64,000 bases of DNA from Rhodocyclaceae bacterium (lineage in GTDB: Bacteria; Pseudomonadota; Gammaproteobacteria; Burkholderiales; Rhodocyclaceae): NCBI GenBank assembly GCA_030824275.1, contig JAVBXY010000035.1, positions 248,001-312,000 on the forward strand. Direction: 5' to 3'. This document shows, in pieces, positions 1-9,237 of this stretch (position 1 is the first letter of the stretch; every line of letters starts with the position of its first letter). A program made the position numbers and the translations under genes. The notes under the pieces are model-generated. The model was not told where the DNA came from, ran no database searches, and saw only the letters and a program-made list of their open reading frames with translations.

Positions 1-1022
1 AAGTCCATGCCTTCCATGGCAGCGATCAGCTTCTCGGTCTCGGTGGACTTGGCCTTGGTGATCGCGGTCACCACTGCGCTGGCGGCGGCGAAACCACCGG
101 CGGTGAAGAAGTCGGGCGGCGACTTGAAGCGCTTGATGTGCTCGGCCACCAGCCAGTCGTTCATCTTGTTTTTCGGGAAGGCGTGGTAGTAGTAGATGCT
201 GCCTTCGGTGCCGGCGTAGTTCTTCCAGCCCTTCATCACCGGCAGGATGTTGCCGCCCGGGGCCAGTTCGATGCCATAGCGCTCGGGCTTCAAGTCGGCG
301 ATCTTGGTCATCGGGTGTGCACCGGCCCAGATCATCACCAGGATCTTGCGACCCGGCTTATCCTTGAGCGCATCGAAGACACGCTGGGCGGAGGCGGTGA
401 AATCGGTGGTGTTCTGCGGGGCGTACTCTTCATGCACGACCTTGGCCTTGCTCTTCACCGCAGCCAGGGCATCCTTGTAGGCCTTGGCGCCGTCACGGCC
501 GAAGGCGTAGTCCTGGGCCAGGATGGCGATATTGGCTTCGCCCATGAAGGCAGCGGCGCCGGCCAGGCCGTCCTGGGATGAGCTGCGGCCAGTGCGGAAG
601 ATGTAGCGATTCCACTTTTCGCCGGTGATGGCGTCGGCCACGGCCGGCTCGACGACCAGAACCTTCTTGTATTCCTCGGCCACCGGCAGCATGGCCAGGG
701 CGGAGCCCGAGGAAGTGGTGCCGACGGCGATATCTACCTTGTCGTCGCCATAGGCTTCCGCCAGGGCTGCCTTGCCCAGATCGGGCTTGCTCTGGTCGTC
801 CTTGACCAGCACCTTGATCTTGCGGCCGTTGAGTTCCATCTTGCCGCCGGTCAGGTATTCGAGGCCCATCATGAAACCGGTTTCGGTTTCCTTGGCATAG
901 GCTTCAAGGGCGCCGGTCTTGCCGGCGATCAGGGCAATCTTGAGTTCCTGGGCGCTGACCGGAGCGGTCAGGGATGCAGCGCCGACGGCAAACGCCGCCA
1001 AAGCAATAGCCTTGAGCTTCAT
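1..1022 (-). CDS. ABC transporter periplasmic substrate-binding protein, branched-chain amino acid type (3' end outside window)
   Basis: The protein would capture a small ligand in the periplasm for an ABC importer whose membrane and ATPase genes are not in the window. About 340 residues are visible. They start with a Sec signal peptide (MKLKAIALAAFAVGAASLTA, cleavage after VSA) and continue as a LivJ/UrtA-like type I binding fold (Peripla_BP_6: IALIAGKTGALEAYAKE near the N-terminus, VGTTSSGSALAMLPVAEE further on). The ATG at 1022 is supported by a strong GGAGGAG seven bases upstream. A sigma-54 promoter lies 57-73 bases upstream, and the gene for a sigma-54 activator lies just behind it. Family members bind amino acids, urea, amides or aromatic acids; the ligand cannot be read from this sequence. 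The gene runs off the left edge. Confidence 0.85.
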   Translation of the reverse strand, partial: MKLKAIALAAFAVGAASLTAPVSAQELKIALIAGKTGALEAYAKETETGFMMGLEYLTGGKMELNGRKIKVLVKDDQSKPDLGKAALAEAYGDDKVDIAVGTTSSGSALAMLPVAEEYKKVLVVEPAVADAITGEKWNRYIFRTGRSSSQDGLAGAAAFMGEANIAILAQDYAFGRDGAKAYKDALAAVKSKAKVVHEEYAPQNTTDFTASAQRVFDALKDKPGRKILVMIWAGAHPMTKIADLKPERYGIELAPGGNILPVMKGWKNYAGTEGSIYYYHAFPKNKMNDWLVAEHIKRFKSPPDFFTAGGFAAASAVVTAITKAKSTETEKLIAAMEGMD

Positions 1023-1078
1023 GTTCTCTCCTCCGTTTATGAAGTTTTTACCCGTGGAAACGGGCCTGCACCCCACTA

Positions 1079-1095
1079 TGCAGAAGGCGTGCCAC
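1079..1095 (-). promoter_or_regulatory. Sigma-54 (RpoN) promoter for the binding-protein gene
   Basis: Read on the minus strand the site is TGGCACGCCTTCTGCA, against the consensus TGGCAC-N5-TTGCA. GG and GC are separated by the required 10 bases and only one consensus base differs. Transcription would start near 1068, about 46 bases before the ATG at 1022. The neighbouring gene encodes a sigma-54 activator, which makes the match more credible. Confidence 0.75.
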
Positions 1096-1156
1096 GCCTT
1101 GAAACGCCGGGCAAGTCATCTACATGACCATTTACAGCGACCAAACGAAGTGAAAA

Positions 1157-1180
1157 ATCTGTCCAGAATTCCAGACAGAT
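1157..1180. promoter_or_regulatory. Inverted repeat, probable activator site 1
   Basis: ATCTGTC and GACAGAT form 7-base arms around a 10-base spacer (CAGAATTCCA). The site lies about 75 bases upstream of the sigma-54 promoter, a usual distance for an enhancer-type activator site. A second, closely similar site lies at 1227-1246. Confidence 0.6.
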
Positions 1181-1226
1181 AAAGCAATAAAACTTTCAAG
1201 CCAATGAATTAAATTGATTTCTCGCC

Positions 1227-1246
1227 CTGTCCAGAAAATCAGACAG
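1227..1246. promoter_or_regulatory. Inverted repeat, probable activator site 2
   Basis: CTGTC and GACAG arms flank a 10-base spacer (CAGAAAATCA). The arms and the first spacer bases match site 1. The centres are 68 bases apart. This copy overlaps the stop codon (1239-1241) of the activator gene, so the activator would bind across the end of its own gene. Confidence 0.55.
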
Positions 1247-2690
1247 AGCCCGAAGTGTCCGGTTCTTCGGACGCAAGCCCCAGGCTGCTCAGCTTCTCGT
1301 AAAGCTGGGCACGGCTGATGCCCAGCAGCTTGGCGGCGTGCAGTTTGACTCCGCCGGTGGCGTCGAGCGCGCGCAGAATTTCGGTTCGCTCGGCCATGGC
1401 GACGGCTTCGCGCAAGGGGCGCACAGTGCCATCACCCAAAACACTAAGCACAGTCGCCGTGCCACCAACGACGACGTTTACTTCCGGCAACATCGAAAAG
1501 TCGGCGCTGGCGAGACGGCGATTATCGGATCGCGCCACGGCCTGTTCCAGCACATTGCGCAATTCACGCACGTTGCCAGGCCAATCCGCCGCCGCAAGGC
1601 GGGCCAGCCCATCCGCTGCCAGGGTGCACACCGGCTCCCCGCTCTGCTCGGCAATCTGTTCGAGCAGGGTTTCGCACAGCAGCGGAAAATCCTCACGCCG
1701 ATCCCGCAGCGGTGGCAGATGAACCGGCAATACGTTCAGACGGTAGTAGAGGTCGGCGCGGAAGCTGCCATCGTCCACCATTCCCTTGAGATCGCGACTG
1801 GTGGCGGCGATCACCCGTACATTCACCGGGCGCAGATTATTGCCGCCGAGCGGTTCGACTTCGCCTTCCTGCAACACGCGCAAGAGCTTGGCCTGAAGCG
1901 GTAGGGGCATGTCGCCCACTTCATCGAGGAACAGGGTGCCGCCGTCAGCAAGCTGGAATTTGCCCGGCCTCGGCTTCTGTCCGGCGCCGGTATAAGCGCC
2001 GGGCTCGACGCCGAACAATTCGGCTTCGAGCAAAGCCTCGGGAATCGCGGCGGCATTGATGCTGACCAGCGGGCCGTTCGCGCGCCGGCTGGCGGCGTGG
2101 ATGGCGTGGGCCAACAGTTCCTTGCCGGTGCCGGTCTCACCCAGCAGCAGCACGGCACCTTCACGCTCGGCGGCGCGGCGGGCGTGTTCCTTGGTCTCCA
2201 CCGCCAGCCGACTGGCACCGACGAACTGGCTGAAGCGGTATTTGGCCTGACGCCGCTCAGCCAGTTGCTTGCGCACGCTGGCGAGGTCGTCCTGCATTTG
2301 CTGGAACTTGGAGACGATGGGCTTCAAGGCCTGAAGCCGGTCGTAGAGAATCACACCGAGGGCGCCGACGATGTTGCCCGATTCACCGCGCAGCGGAATA
2401 CGAGAGACCACCATCTGCCGCTTGCCCAGCTCCAGCACGTCGAGCAGGTCGGCCTGCCCGGTCTCTACCACGGAACGCAGGCGGCTGTTGGGCAACACCT
2501 CCTCGATGGCACGGCCCTCGATGGACTCGGTGCCATTCCAGCCGATCAGGGCCTTGTATTTGTCGTTGATCCAGGTGATGCGACCATCGCGGTCGATGAC
2601 GATGGCACCTTCGTAGAGACTGTCGAACAGCTTGAGCAGCGAGGACGCCGCCAGTTGACGGACTTCGGCGTCGCTGGAAAGGCGCGCCAT
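1239..2690 (-). CDS. PAS-domain sigma-54-dependent transcriptional activator
   Basis: This 483-residue enhancer-binding protein probably activates the binding-protein gene next to it. An N-terminal PAS domain (about residues 20-120; YEGAIVIDRDGRITWINDKY) should sense a signal. The AAA+ domain (about 155-390) has Walker A GETGTGKE, the sigma-54 contact loop in the variant form GAYTGA, and the Walker B stretch GTLFLDEVGD. A Fis-type helix-turn-helix (AAKLLGISRAQLYEKL) ends the protein. The reading frame stays open far into tatC, but the ATG at 2690 gives a normal protein beginning just after the tatC stop at 2705. The linker between the AAA+ and DNA-binding domains is built from two inverted copies of the dispersed repeat (1452-1479 and 1496-1525). 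Confidence 0.88.
   Translation of the reverse strand: MARLSSDAEVRQLAASSLLKLFDSLYEGAIVIDRDGRITWINDKYKALIGWNGTESIEGRAIEEVLPNSRLRSVVETGQADLLDVLELGKRQMVVSRIPLRGESGNIVGALGVILYDRLQALKPIVSKFQQMQDDLASVRKQLAERRQAKYRFSQFVGASRLAVETKEHARRAAEREGAVLLLGETGTGKELLAHAIHAASRRANGPLVSINAAAIPEALLEAELFGVEPGAYTGAGQKPRPGKFQLADGGTLFLDEVGDMPLPLQAKLLRVLQEGEVEPLGGNNLRPVNVRVIAATSRDLKGMVDDGSFRADLYYRLNVLPVHLPPLRDRREDFPLLCETLLEQIAEQSGEPVCTLAADGLARLAAADWPGNVRELRNVLEQAVARSDNRRLASADFSMLPEVNVVVGGTATVLSVLGDGTVRPLREAVAMAERTEILRALDATGGVKLHAAKLLGISRAQLYEKLSSLGLASEEPDTSGSV
1452..1479 (-). repeat. Dispersed 28-bp repeat, copy a
   Basis: It matches the window consensus at 22 of 28 positions, with differences that include AACG for AGCG. 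It lies in the linker of the sigma-54 activator, 16 bases from copy b and inverted relative to it. Confidence 0.65.
1496..1525 (+). repeat. Dispersed 28-bp repeat, copy b
   Basis: It matches the consensus at 27 of 28 positions (core AGTCGGCGCTGG, then GAGACGGCGATT) and shares a further AT-ending base pair with copy g. It is inside the sigma-54 activator gene, antisense to it, and encodes part of the linker RRLASADFS. Confidence 0.9.
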
Positions 2691-2704
2691 GGCTGCTGGG
2701 GAGC

Positions 2705-3520
2705 TTACGCCCCTGGTCCGCGCGACTGCTCCTCCGCGCGATCCAGTTCCTGATTCATTTCTGCCTCGGAGGGCGGTGTGTAGTCGGACTGGCCGACAGG
2801 CGCGGGGCGAACGATGAAGCTGGCCAGCACGATGCCCAGCTCGTAGAGCAACCAGAGCGGCACAGCCATCATGAACTGGGAAATCACATCCGGCGGCGTG
2901 AACACGGCGCCGACGACGAAGGCACCGACGATCACGTAGGAGCGCCACTCGCGCAGCTTGGCTACATCGACGATGCCAACCTTGACCAGCACGATGACGA
3001 TGATCGGCACCTCGAAGGTGATGCCAAAGGCGAGGAACATGGTCATGATGAAAGACAGATACTTCTCGATATCCGTCATCCATGCCACGCCCTCGGGGGC
3101 GAACTGCGCCATGAAACCGAAGACCATGGGGAAGAAGGCGAAGTAGGCGAAGGCCATGCCGATGAAGAACAACACGACGGAAGCCGCCACCAGCGGCAGA
3201 GCCAGCTTCTTCTCGTGGGCATAGAGGCCGGGCGCGACGAAGGCCCAGACCTGAAACAGCACATAGGGCAGGACGATAAGGAAGGAGGTCATCAGGGCCA
3301 CCTTCATCGGTACCAGGAAGACGCCGACCACATCGGTGGCGATCATCTTGCCGCCGGCCGGCAGCGTCGCCAGCAGCGGCGCGGCCAGCAGCGAATACAG
3401 TTCGCGGGCGAAGAAAGCCAAAGGCACGAAGACGATGCCAACGGCAATCAGGATACGGATCAGCCGGTCACGCAGTTCGACCAGATGGGAGAGAAAGCTT
3501 TCTTCCTGCCCTTCGCTCAT
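2705..3520 (-). CDS. tatC: Sec-independent protein translocase TatC
   Basis: TatC is the multi-spanning inner-membrane receptor that recognises twin-arginine signal peptides with TatB. The 271 residues start with the conserved N-terminal stretch SFLSHLVELRDRLIR and contain the usual six hydrophobic segments and the FxxF-type periplasmic region after FQVWAFVAPGLYAHEKK. The ATG overlaps the tatB stop (ATGA at 3518-3522). The gene is the last of a tatABC set behind hinT and the his operon. A likely client, the FccB flavoprotein with an RRSFIK signal, is encoded at 36.7 kb. Confidence 0.97.
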   Translation of the reverse strand: MSEGQEESFLSHLVELRDRLIRILIAVGIVFVPLAFFARELYSLLAAPLLATLPAGGKMIATDVVGVFLVPMKVALMTSFLIVLPYVLFQVWAFVAPGLYAHEKKLALPLVAASVVLFFIGMAFAYFAFFPMVFGFMAQFAPEGVAWMTDIEKYLSFIMTMFLAFGITFEVPIIVIVLVKVGIVDVAKLREWRSYVIVGAFVVGAVFTPPDVISQFMMAVPLWLLYELGIVLASFIVRPAPVGQSDYTPPSEAEMNQELDRAEEQSRGPGA

Positions 3521-3927
3521 CAGGATTTCACCGGCTCGGCAGCTGCTGCGGGGGCAACCACGGGTTCGGATGCGGCCAGCGACGCGGCCTCTTCCGGGGC
3601 CGGCAGGCTGGGGACACTAGCTTCGGGCTCTGCCAGCTCCGTCAGCGGCGCAATCGAATTATTCAGAGAGGATTCGACCTCGTTGATGTCATGGGTCACC
3701 GATGCTTCGATGCCCTGCACCTGCTCGGTCATGTCCTGCTGCATCTTTTTCAGTTCGTCCAGTTGCATCTCGCGATTGATGTCGCTCTTGACGTCATTGA
3801 CGTAGCGCTGCAAACGGCCGAGCAGCAAGCCCGCCGTGCGGGCCACCTTGGGCAGGCGCTCCGGCCCGATGACGACCAGCGCCACCACGGCGATGACCAT
3901 CAACTCGGAAAGTCCGACGTCAAACAT
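3520..3927 (-). CDS. tatB: Sec-independent protein translocase TatB
   Basis: TatB pairs with TatC to bind twin-arginine substrates. The 135-residue protein has one N-terminal membrane helix ([30 protein letters not shown]), where GPERLP is the family hinge. An amphipathic helix and a variable acidic, Ala/Pro-rich tail follow. Its stop overlaps the tatC start. The 85-base gap to tatA has no clear hairpin. Confidence 0.95.
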   Translation of the reverse strand: MFDVGLSELMVIAVVALVVIGPERLPKVARTAGLLLGRLQRYVNDVKSDINREMQLDELKKMQQDMTEQVQGIEASVTHDINEVESSLNNSIAPLTELAEPEASVPSLPAPEEAASLAASEPVVAPAAAAEPVKS

Positions 3928-4012
3928 ATGGGCGAATTAAAAAGGAGTGGCGGCCGGAGAAATGATCAATGCGGTGACCTAGCAGTGACCACTGAGCAGC
4001 CGCAAAAAGGAA

Positions 4013-4246
4013 TCAGGACTTACTGTGTTCCTTGCGGACTTCGACATCGATAGTGTGGCCGCTAACCTGTTGCGGCGGCTGCGTCGGATCGGCGGACTTG
4101 TCAGCCGTGCCATCCTTCATGCCGTCCTTGAAACCCTTGACGGCGCCGCCGAGGTCGGAACCGACGTTGCGCAGCTTCTTGGTGCCGAACACCAGCATGA
4201 CGATGACCAGAACGATGAGCCAATGCCAAATACTGAAGCTTCCCAT
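4013..4246 (-). CDS. tatA: Sec-independent protein translocase TatA
   Basis: TatA multimers form the transport pore for folded Tat substrates. The 77 residues show one N-terminal membrane helix ([28 protein letters not shown] is the family signature region, with FGTKKLR at the hinge) followed by an amphipathic helix and a short polar tail. The gene starts 22 bases after the hinT stop and is followed by tatB and tatC. Confidence 0.95.
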   Translation of the reverse strand: MGSFSIWHWLIVLVIVMLVFGTKKLRNVGSDLGGAVKGFKDGMKDGTADKSADPTQPPQQVSGHTIDVEVRKEHSKS

Positions 4247-4268
4247 TATTGTGTCTCCTTGCTTGCGT

Positions 4269-4625
4269 TCAGGACGCGTTGCGCTTGATCATGGACCCGA
4301 GGGGCTCGGGGCCGCCAAGGATATGGACGTGAAGATGATACACCTCCTGATGGCCTATCCGCCCGGTGTTGATGATGATGCGGAAACCATCTTCAAGACC
4401 CTGGCTCCTTGCCAGCTCGTTGGCCTTGGCCAGCATGCTGCCGAGCAGCATCTGGTGGCTCATGTCCGCCTCCATCAGGGAGGCGATGTGCAGTTTCGGG
4501 ATGATCAGGAAATGCACCGGAGTGATCGGGTTGATGTCGTGGAAGGCGAAGATTTCCTCGTCTTCGTAAACCTTCTTCGACGGAATTTCGCCCTTGGCGA
4601 TTTTGCAGAAGATGCAGTCGCTCAT
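4269..4625 (-). CDS. hinT: HIT family nucleotide-binding protein (HinT-like)
   Basis: HIT proteins of this branch hydrolyse purine nucleoside phosphoramidates. The 118 residues carry the histidine triad in the form HLHVHI near the C-terminus and the N-terminal [20 protein letters not shown] segment. The gene sits between hisE and tatA, its common place in betaproteobacteria, with a 2-base gap to hisE. Confidence 0.93.
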   Translation of the reverse strand: MSDCIFCKIAKGEIPSKKVYEDEEIFAFHDINPITPVHFLIIPKLHIASLMEADMSHQMLLGSMLAKANELARSQGLEDGFRIIINTGRIGHQEVYHLHVHILGGPEPLGSMIKRNAS

Positions 4626-4627
4626 GC

Positions 4628-4951
4628 TCAGGCGCCTCGTGACTTCTTCTCGTCGATGCCGGAAATGCCCTCGCGGCGGCGGAATTCGCTCATCACGTCA
4701 TCGACACCGATGCCGAACTGAGCCAGCAGGATCATGCTGTGAAACCACAGGTCGGTGACTTCGCGCACCAGATGTAGGCGGTCGCCGTCCTTGGCCGCCA
4801 TGATGGTCTCGGCGGCCTCTTCGGCGACCTTCTTGCAAATGGCGTCGGTGCCCTTGGCGTAGAGGCTGGCGACGTAGGAGGAATCGGGCGCCGCACCTTT
4901 GCGCTCGACCAGGGTGGCCTGCACGCGGTGGATGACTTCGAGATCGATCAT
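4628..4951 (-). CDS. hisE: Phosphoribosyl-ATP pyrophosphatase
   Basis: HisE releases pyrophosphate from PR-ATP, the second step of histidine synthesis. The 107 residues contain the MazG-like [14 protein letters not shown] metal-binding segment and a second helix [14 protein letters not shown]. The frame continues upstream, but the ATG at 4951 overlaps the hisI stop (ATGA) and gives the usual length, so it is chosen. Confidence 0.95.
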   Translation of the reverse strand: MIDLEVIHRVQATLVERKGAAPDSSYVASLYAKGTDAICKKVAEEAAETIMAAKDGDRLHLVREVTDLWFHSMILLAQFGIGVDDVMSEFRRREGISGIDEKKSRGA

Positions 4952-5328
4952 TTGTAAATCTCCTTCGGGTCTTTCAAGACCGGTTCCACATCCTGCCAGC
5001 CCGAGGTTTCGAGCCGGTTGAAAAAACAGCTGCGGCGCCCCGTATGACAAGCGATGCCGCCGGTCTGCTCGATCTTGAGCAGCACCACGTCCTTGTCGCA
5101 ATCGACGCGCAGTTCCAATACCTTCTGCGTGTGCCCGGATTCCTCGCCCTTGTGCCACAAACGGCTGCGCGAGCGGGAGAAGTACACCGCCTCGCCGCCG
5201 GCAGCGGTCTTCTCCAGGGCTTCGCGATTCATCCAGGCGAACATCAGCACTTCACCGGTCTTCGCATCCTGAGCGATGGCCGGAACCAAACCATCCTTGT
5301 CCCACAGCACGTCATCAAGCCAGCTCAC
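4948..5328 (-). CDS. hisI: Phosphoribosyl-AMP cyclohydrolase
   Basis: HisI opens the purine ring of PR-AMP, step three of histidine synthesis, in a zinc-dependent reaction. The 126 residues include the conserved [16 protein letters not shown] region and the zinc-ligand segments RVDCDKD and [11 protein letters not shown]. It begins with GTG at 5328, overlapping the hisF stop as GTGA, which indicates translational coupling. HisI and HisE are separate proteins here, not fused. Confidence 0.95.
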   Translation of the reverse strand: MSWLDDVLWDKDGLVPAIAQDAKTGEVLMFAWMNREALEKTAAGGEAVYFSRSRSRLWHKGEESGHTQKVLELRVDCDKDVVLLKIEQTGGIACHTGRRSCFFNRLETSGWQDVEPVLKDPKEIYK

Positions 5329-6083
5329 AGCCGCACCTCGATACCGCGCGAGCGCATGTATTCCTTGGCCTGGCGCACGGTGTATTCGCCGTAGTGGAAA
5401 ATGCTCGCCGCCAGCACCGCATCGGCGCGCCCCTGGCTAACGCCATCAGCCAGGTGCTCAAGATTGCCGACGCCGCCACTGGCGATCACCGGAATATCCA
5501 CCGCATCGGCCACGGCACGGGTCAGGGCCAGGTCGAAACCGGACTTTGTGCCGTCGCGATCCATGCTGGTCAGCAGGATCTCGCCGGCGCCAAGCGCGGC
5601 CACCCGCTTCGCCCATTCGATGGCGTCGAGGCCGACGTTCTTGCGGCCACCGTGGGTGAACACTTCCCACTTGCCGGGCGAGGTCTGCTTGGCGTCGATA
5701 GCGACCACGATGCATTGCGAGCCGACCTTGCGGGAGGCATCGGCCACCAGTTGCGGGTTATTCACCGCCGCCGTGTTCATGCTGACCTTGTCGGCACCGG
5801 CATTGAGCAGGCGACGCACGTCGTTCACCTCGCGCACGCCGCCACCGACGGTGAGCGGGATGAAAACCTGCGAGGCCACGGCCTCGATGATGTCGAGGAT
5901 CAGGCCCCGATCATCGGAACTGGCGGTGATGTCGAGAAAGGTGATTTCATCGGCACCCTGTTCGTCATAGCGACGGGCGATTTCCACCGGGTCGCCGGCA
6001 TCGCGCAGCTCGACGAAATTGACGCCCTTGACCACGCGGCCGGCGTTGACGTCGAGACAGGGAATGATGCGCTTGGCGAGCAT
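5325..6083 (-). CDS. hisF: Imidazole glycerol phosphate synthase cyclase subunit
   Basis: HisF, with the glutaminase HisH, makes imidazole glycerol phosphate and AICAR. The 252-residue beta/alpha barrel has the N-terminal catalytic Asp in [15 protein letters not shown] and the second catalytic Asp in [13 protein letters not shown]. Phosphate-binding loops VGGGVRE and IASGGVG are intact. The gene sits 10 bases after hisA. Confidence 0.97.
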   Translation of the reverse strand: MLAKRIIPCLDVNAGRVVKGVNFVELRDAGDPVEIARRYDEQGADEITFLDITASSDDRGLILDIIEAVASQVFIPLTVGGGVREVNDVRRLLNAGADKVSMNTAAVNNPQLVADASRKVGSQCIVVAIDAKQTSPGKWEVFTHGGRKNVGLDAIEWAKRVAALGAGEILLTSMDRDGTKSGFDLALTRAVADAVDIPVIASGGVGNLEHLADGVSQGRADAVLAASIFHYGEYTVRQAKEYMRSRGIEVRL

Positions 6084-6093
6084 GGCGACCGCC

Positions 6094-6837
6094 TCAGCGG
6101 AGGGAAAGCTTGTCCGCTTCCGCCTGAGCCTTCATGAAATCCAGCGTGCCTTCGTAAATGGCGCGGCCAGTGATTGCGCCGGTGATGCCTTCGTCCGCCA
6201 CCGCACACAAGGCCTTGACGTCCTTCAGGCTGGCGATGCCGCCGCTGGCGATGACGGGAATGCGCAGGGACTGGGCGAGTTTGACTGTGGCCTCGATATT
6301 CACGCCGGAGAGCATGCCGTCGCGGCCGATGTCGGTATAGATGACGCCTTCGACACCGTAGTCCTCGAACTTCTTGGCCAGATCGATGACATCGTGGCCG
6401 GTCAACTTGGACCAGCCATCAACAGCCACCTTGCCGTCCTTGGCGTCGAGGCCGACGATGATGTGACCGGGAAAGGCACCGCAGGCATCGTGGAGGAAGC
6501 CGGGGTTCTTCACCGCTGCCGTGCCGATGATGACATAGCTGATGCCATCGTCGAGGCAGCGTTCGATGGTGTCGAGGTCGCGGATGCCGCCGCCAAGTTG
6601 GACGGGGATTTCATCGCCGACTTCCTTGAGGATGGCCTTGATGGCCGCCTCGTTTTTCGGCTTGCCGGCAAAGGCACCGTTGAGGTCCACCAGATGCAGG
6701 CGCCGCGCGCCCTGCTCGATCCAGTGCCGGGCCATGGCTGCCGGCTCTTCGGAGAAGACGGTGGCGTCTTCCATGGCGCCTTGTTTCAGACGGACACAGT
6801 GGCCGTCCTTGAGATCGATGGCAGGTATGAGCAGCAT
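6094..6837 (-). CDS. hisA: ProFAR isomerase (HisA)
   Basis: HisA isomerises the aminoaldose ProFAR to the aminoketose PRFAR, the substrate of HisHF. The 247-residue barrel carries the catalytic Asp in [15 protein letters not shown] and the second in [12 protein letters not shown], together with the phosphate loop LGGGIRD. It lies between hisH and hisF in the operon. Confidence 0.97.
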   Translation of the reverse strand: MLLIPAIDLKDGHCVRLKQGAMEDATVFSEEPAAMARHWIEQGARRLHLVDLNGAFAGKPKNEAAIKAILKEVGDEIPVQLGGGIRDLDTIERCLDDGISYVIIGTAAVKNPGFLHDACGAFPGHIIVGLDAKDGKVAVDGWSKLTGHDVIDLAKKFEDYGVEGVIYTDIGRDGMLSGVNIEATVKLAQSLRIPVIASGGIASLKDVKALCAVADEGITGAITGRAIYEGTLDFMKAQAEADKLSLR

Positions 6838-6858
6838 GGCGAGAATTTATGGGAAGAG

Positions 6859-7500
6859 TCAGGGCGTCCAGCGCAGGAAGTTCGACAACAAATGCAAACC
6901 GGCTTGGGCGCTTTTTTCCGGATGGAATTGAACAGCGAAGATGTTAGCGTGGGCTATGGCGCTGGTAAAGGGGATGCCGTACATGGTCGAGCCGGCGATG
7001 ATGTCGGGGCTCTGCGGTTCGACATAGTAGCTATGCACGAAATAGAAGCGGCCGCCATCCTCGATGCCGCTCCACAGCGGGTGGGCCTCGACCTGCTGCA
7101 CCTGGTTCCAGCCCATGTGCGGCACCTTGAGGCGACCACCATCGGGCGCCACCATGGCGGTCGCAGGGAAACGCGGCACACGGCCGGGCAGGATGTCGAG
7201 ACCGGTAACGTCGCCTTCCTCGGCGTGACCGAAGAGCATCTGCAAACCGACACAGATACCAAGAAAGGGTTTTTCGGCGGCAGCGCGGATCACCGCCTCG
7301 CGCAGACCGCGCGCGGACAGTTCACGCATGCAATCGGGCATTGCACCCTGGCCGGGCACAACGACCCGGTCGGCAGCAGCGATGGCGGCGGCATCGGCCG
7401 TCACCAATACCTGAGTGCCGGCGGGCGCCTCGTGCTCCAGGGCCTTGGCCACGGAGCGCAAATTGCCCATGCCGTAATCGACAACAGCGACGATGCTCAT
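6859..7500 (-). CDS. hisH: Imidazole glycerol phosphate synthase glutaminase subunit
   Basis: HisH hydrolyses glutamine and passes ammonia to HisF. The 213-residue class I glutamine amidotransferase has the nucleophile Cys in FLGICVGLQMLFGHAEEGD and the His/Glu pair in VQFHPEKS. The frame is open further upstream, but the ATG at 7500 starts the conserved MSIVAVVDYGMGN and lies 7 bases after the hisB stop. Confidence 0.96.
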   Translation of the reverse strand: MSIVAVVDYGMGNLRSVAKALEHEAPAGTQVLVTADAAAIAAADRVVVPGQGAMPDCMRELSARGLREAVIRAAAEKPFLGICVGLQMLFGHAEEGDVTGLDILPGRVPRFPATAMVAPDGGRLKVPHMGWNQVQQVEAHPLWSGIEDGGRFYFVHSYYVEPQSPDIIAGSTMYGIPFTSAIAHANIFAVQFHPEKSAQAGLHLLSNFLRWTP

Positions 7501-7507
7501 GCTGAAA

Positions 7508-8095
7508 TCAGAGCGAACCCTTGGTGGAGGGAATGGCACCCGCCGCGCGCGGATCGGCTTCGCAAGCCATGCGCAGCGCCCGGGCGAAGGCCTTGAACAC
7601 CGTCTCGGCCTGGTGATGGGAGTTGTCGCCGCGCAAGGCGTCGATATGCACGGTGATGTTGGCGTGATTCACCAGTCCCTGAAAGAACTCGCGCACCAGA
7701 TCCACATCGAACTCGCCGATGGTCGCACGGGTGAAAGGGACATTGAACACCAGCCCCGGCCGACCGGAGAGATCGACGACGACGCGCGAGAGCGCCTCGT
7801 CCAGCGGCACGTAGGCGTGGCCGTAACGACGCAGACCCTTCTTGTCGCCGAGCGCCTTGGCCAGCGCCTGGCCGATGCTGATGCCGACATCCTCCACCGT
7901 GTGATGGGCGTCGATGTGCAGGTCGCCCTGGGCCTCGACGGTGAGGTCGATCAGGCCATGGCGGGCGATCTGGTCCAGCATGTGATCGAAGAAACCAACG
8001 CCGGTGGCGAGCTTGGAAACGCCCGTGCCGTCGAGATCGAGGGCAACGCGGATCTTGGTTTCGAGGGTGTTGCGGGTAACGTCGGCTTGCCGCAT
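7508..8095 (-). CDS. hisB: Imidazoleglycerol-phosphate dehydratase
   Basis: HisB dehydrates imidazole glycerol phosphate to imidazole acetol phosphate, the substrate of HisC. The 195 residues contain the manganese-binding motifs [13 protein letters not shown] and [14 protein letters not shown] codons at 8104 and 8131 are alternative starts; 8095 gives the usual family length. It is the monofunctional form without a phosphatase domain. Because the next gene, hisC, is on the other strand, hisB must be transcribed from a promoter between 8096 and 8172 or by antisense read-through of hisC. Confidence 0.93.
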   Translation of the reverse strand: MRQADVTRNTLETKIRVALDLDGTGVSKLATGVGFFDHMLDQIARHGLIDLTVEAQGDLHIDAHHTVEDVGISIGQALAKALGDKKGLRRYGHAYVPLDEALSRVVVDLSGRPGLVFNVPFTRATIGEFDVDLVREFFQGLVNHANITVHIDALRGDNSHHQAETVFKAFARALRMACEADPRAAGAIPSTKGSL

Positions 8096-8172
8096 GGCGG
8101 TCATCAAACGCAGTAGGGACAAGGGGCGCATGATACCATCGTCCGACTTTTTACCTGCCTTGTTGTCTCATC

Positions 8173-9237
8173 ATGAGCCGCTACTGGAGTGATGTCGTCA
8201 AGGGCCTCACGCCCTACGTTCCCGGCGAGCAACCCAAGCTCGCCAAGCTGATCAAGCTCAACACCAACGAAAACCCATACGGCCCCAGCCCGCGCGCGCT
8301 GGAAGCGATCCGGGGCGAGGTTGGGGAATCCCTCAAGCTCTATCCCGACCCGAATGCCGAGCGCCTCAAGCAGGCGGTGGCCGACTTCCATGGCGTAACG
8401 CCGACCCAAGTTTTTGTCGGCAACGGTTCCGACGAAGTGCTGGCCCACATCTTCCTCGGCCTGCTCAAGCACGAGCAGCCGATCCTGTTCCCGGACATCA
8501 CCTACAGCTTCTATCCGGTGTATTGCGGGCTCTACGAAGTCGCCTTCAAGACCGTGCCGCTGGCCGAGGACTTCTCGATCCGCGTCGAGGACTATACCCA
8601 GCCCAATGGCGGCATAATCTTCCCCAATCCCAATGCACCTACAGGGCGGCCGCTGGAACTGGCGAAGATCGAAACCCTGCTCAAGGCCAATCCGGATTCG
8701 GTGGTGGTCATCGACGAGGCCTACATCGACTTCGGCGGCGAAACGGCCATTCCGCTGGTGAAGCGGTATCCGAACCTGCTGGTGGTGCACACCCTGTCGA
8801 AATCGCGCTCCCTGGCTGGCTTGCGCGTCGGCTTCGCGGTGGGCGATGCTGCATTGATCGAGGCTCTGGAGCGGGTCAAGAACAGCTTCAACTCCTACCC
8901 GCTGGATCGCCTCGCCATTGCCGGCGCAGTGGCCGCCATGGAAGACCGCGAGCACTTCGACACCACCCGCAAGGCCGTGATCACCACCCGCGAGAAACTG
9001 GTTGCCGATCTCACGGCGCTGGGTTTCGAGGTCATCCCCTCTGCCGCCAATTTCATCTTCACCCGGCATCCGCAACACGATGCCGAAAAGTCGGCGCTGG
9101 CGCTACGGCAACGCAGCATCATCGTGCGGCATTTCAAGGCGCCGCAGCGCATCGCTCAGTATCTGCGCATCACTGTCGGTACCGATGATGAATGCGCGGC
9201 ATTGGTGGCCGCACTGCGGGAAATTGTCGGCGCTTGA
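8173..9237 (+). CDS. hisC: Histidinol-phosphate aminotransferase (inverted within the his operon)
   Basis: HisC transfers an amino group from glutamate to imidazole acetol phosphate. The 354-residue fold-type I PLP enzyme shows the N-terminal [11 protein letters not shown], the PLP-contact regions [11 protein letters not shown] and NPNAPTG, and the Schiff-base lysine in [13 protein letters not shown]. It is the only gene of the block on the plus strand: divergent from hisB and convergent with hisD, with only 12 bases between their stops. No clear ribosome-binding site is seen before the ATG. A copy of the dispersed repeat (9086-9113) encodes KSALALRQR near the C-terminus. Confidence 0.95.
   Translation: MSRYWSDVVKGLTPYVPGEQPKLAKLIKLNTNENPYGPSPRALEAIRGEVGESLKLYPDPNAERLKQAVADFHGVTPTQVFVGNGSDEVLAHIFLGLLKHEQPILFPDITYSFYPVYCGLYEVAFKTVPLAEDFSIRVEDYTQPNGGIIFPNPNAPTGRPLELAKIETLLKANPDSVVVIDEAYIDFGGETAIPLVKRYPNLLVVHTLSKSRSLAGLRVGFAVGDAALIEALERVKNSFNSYPLDRLAIAGAVAAMEDREHFDTTRKAVITTREKLVADLTALGFEVIPSAANFIFTRHPQHDAEKSALALRQRSIIVRHFKAPQRIAQYLRITVGTDDECAALVAALREIVGA
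9086..9113 (+). repeat. Dispersed 28-bp repeat, copy c
   Basis: It matches the consensus at 23 of 28 positions, with a perfect core AAAAGTCGGCGCTGGCG. It is inside hisC in the sense direction and is read in the frame giving EKSALAL. Confidence 0.8.

Noticed and set aside
2691-3083. N-terminal extension of the sigma-54 activator into tatC
   Set aside because: The added 131 residues are tatC read in another frame, Arg/His-rich and without homology. The ATG at 2690 gives a normal PAS-domain start.
8132-8158. Possible repeat remnant TCGTCCGACTTTTT between hisB and hisC
   Set aside because: It matches only with an inserted base and lacks the GCCGTCCCG half. It is too weak to list, although its position at the inversion border is curious.
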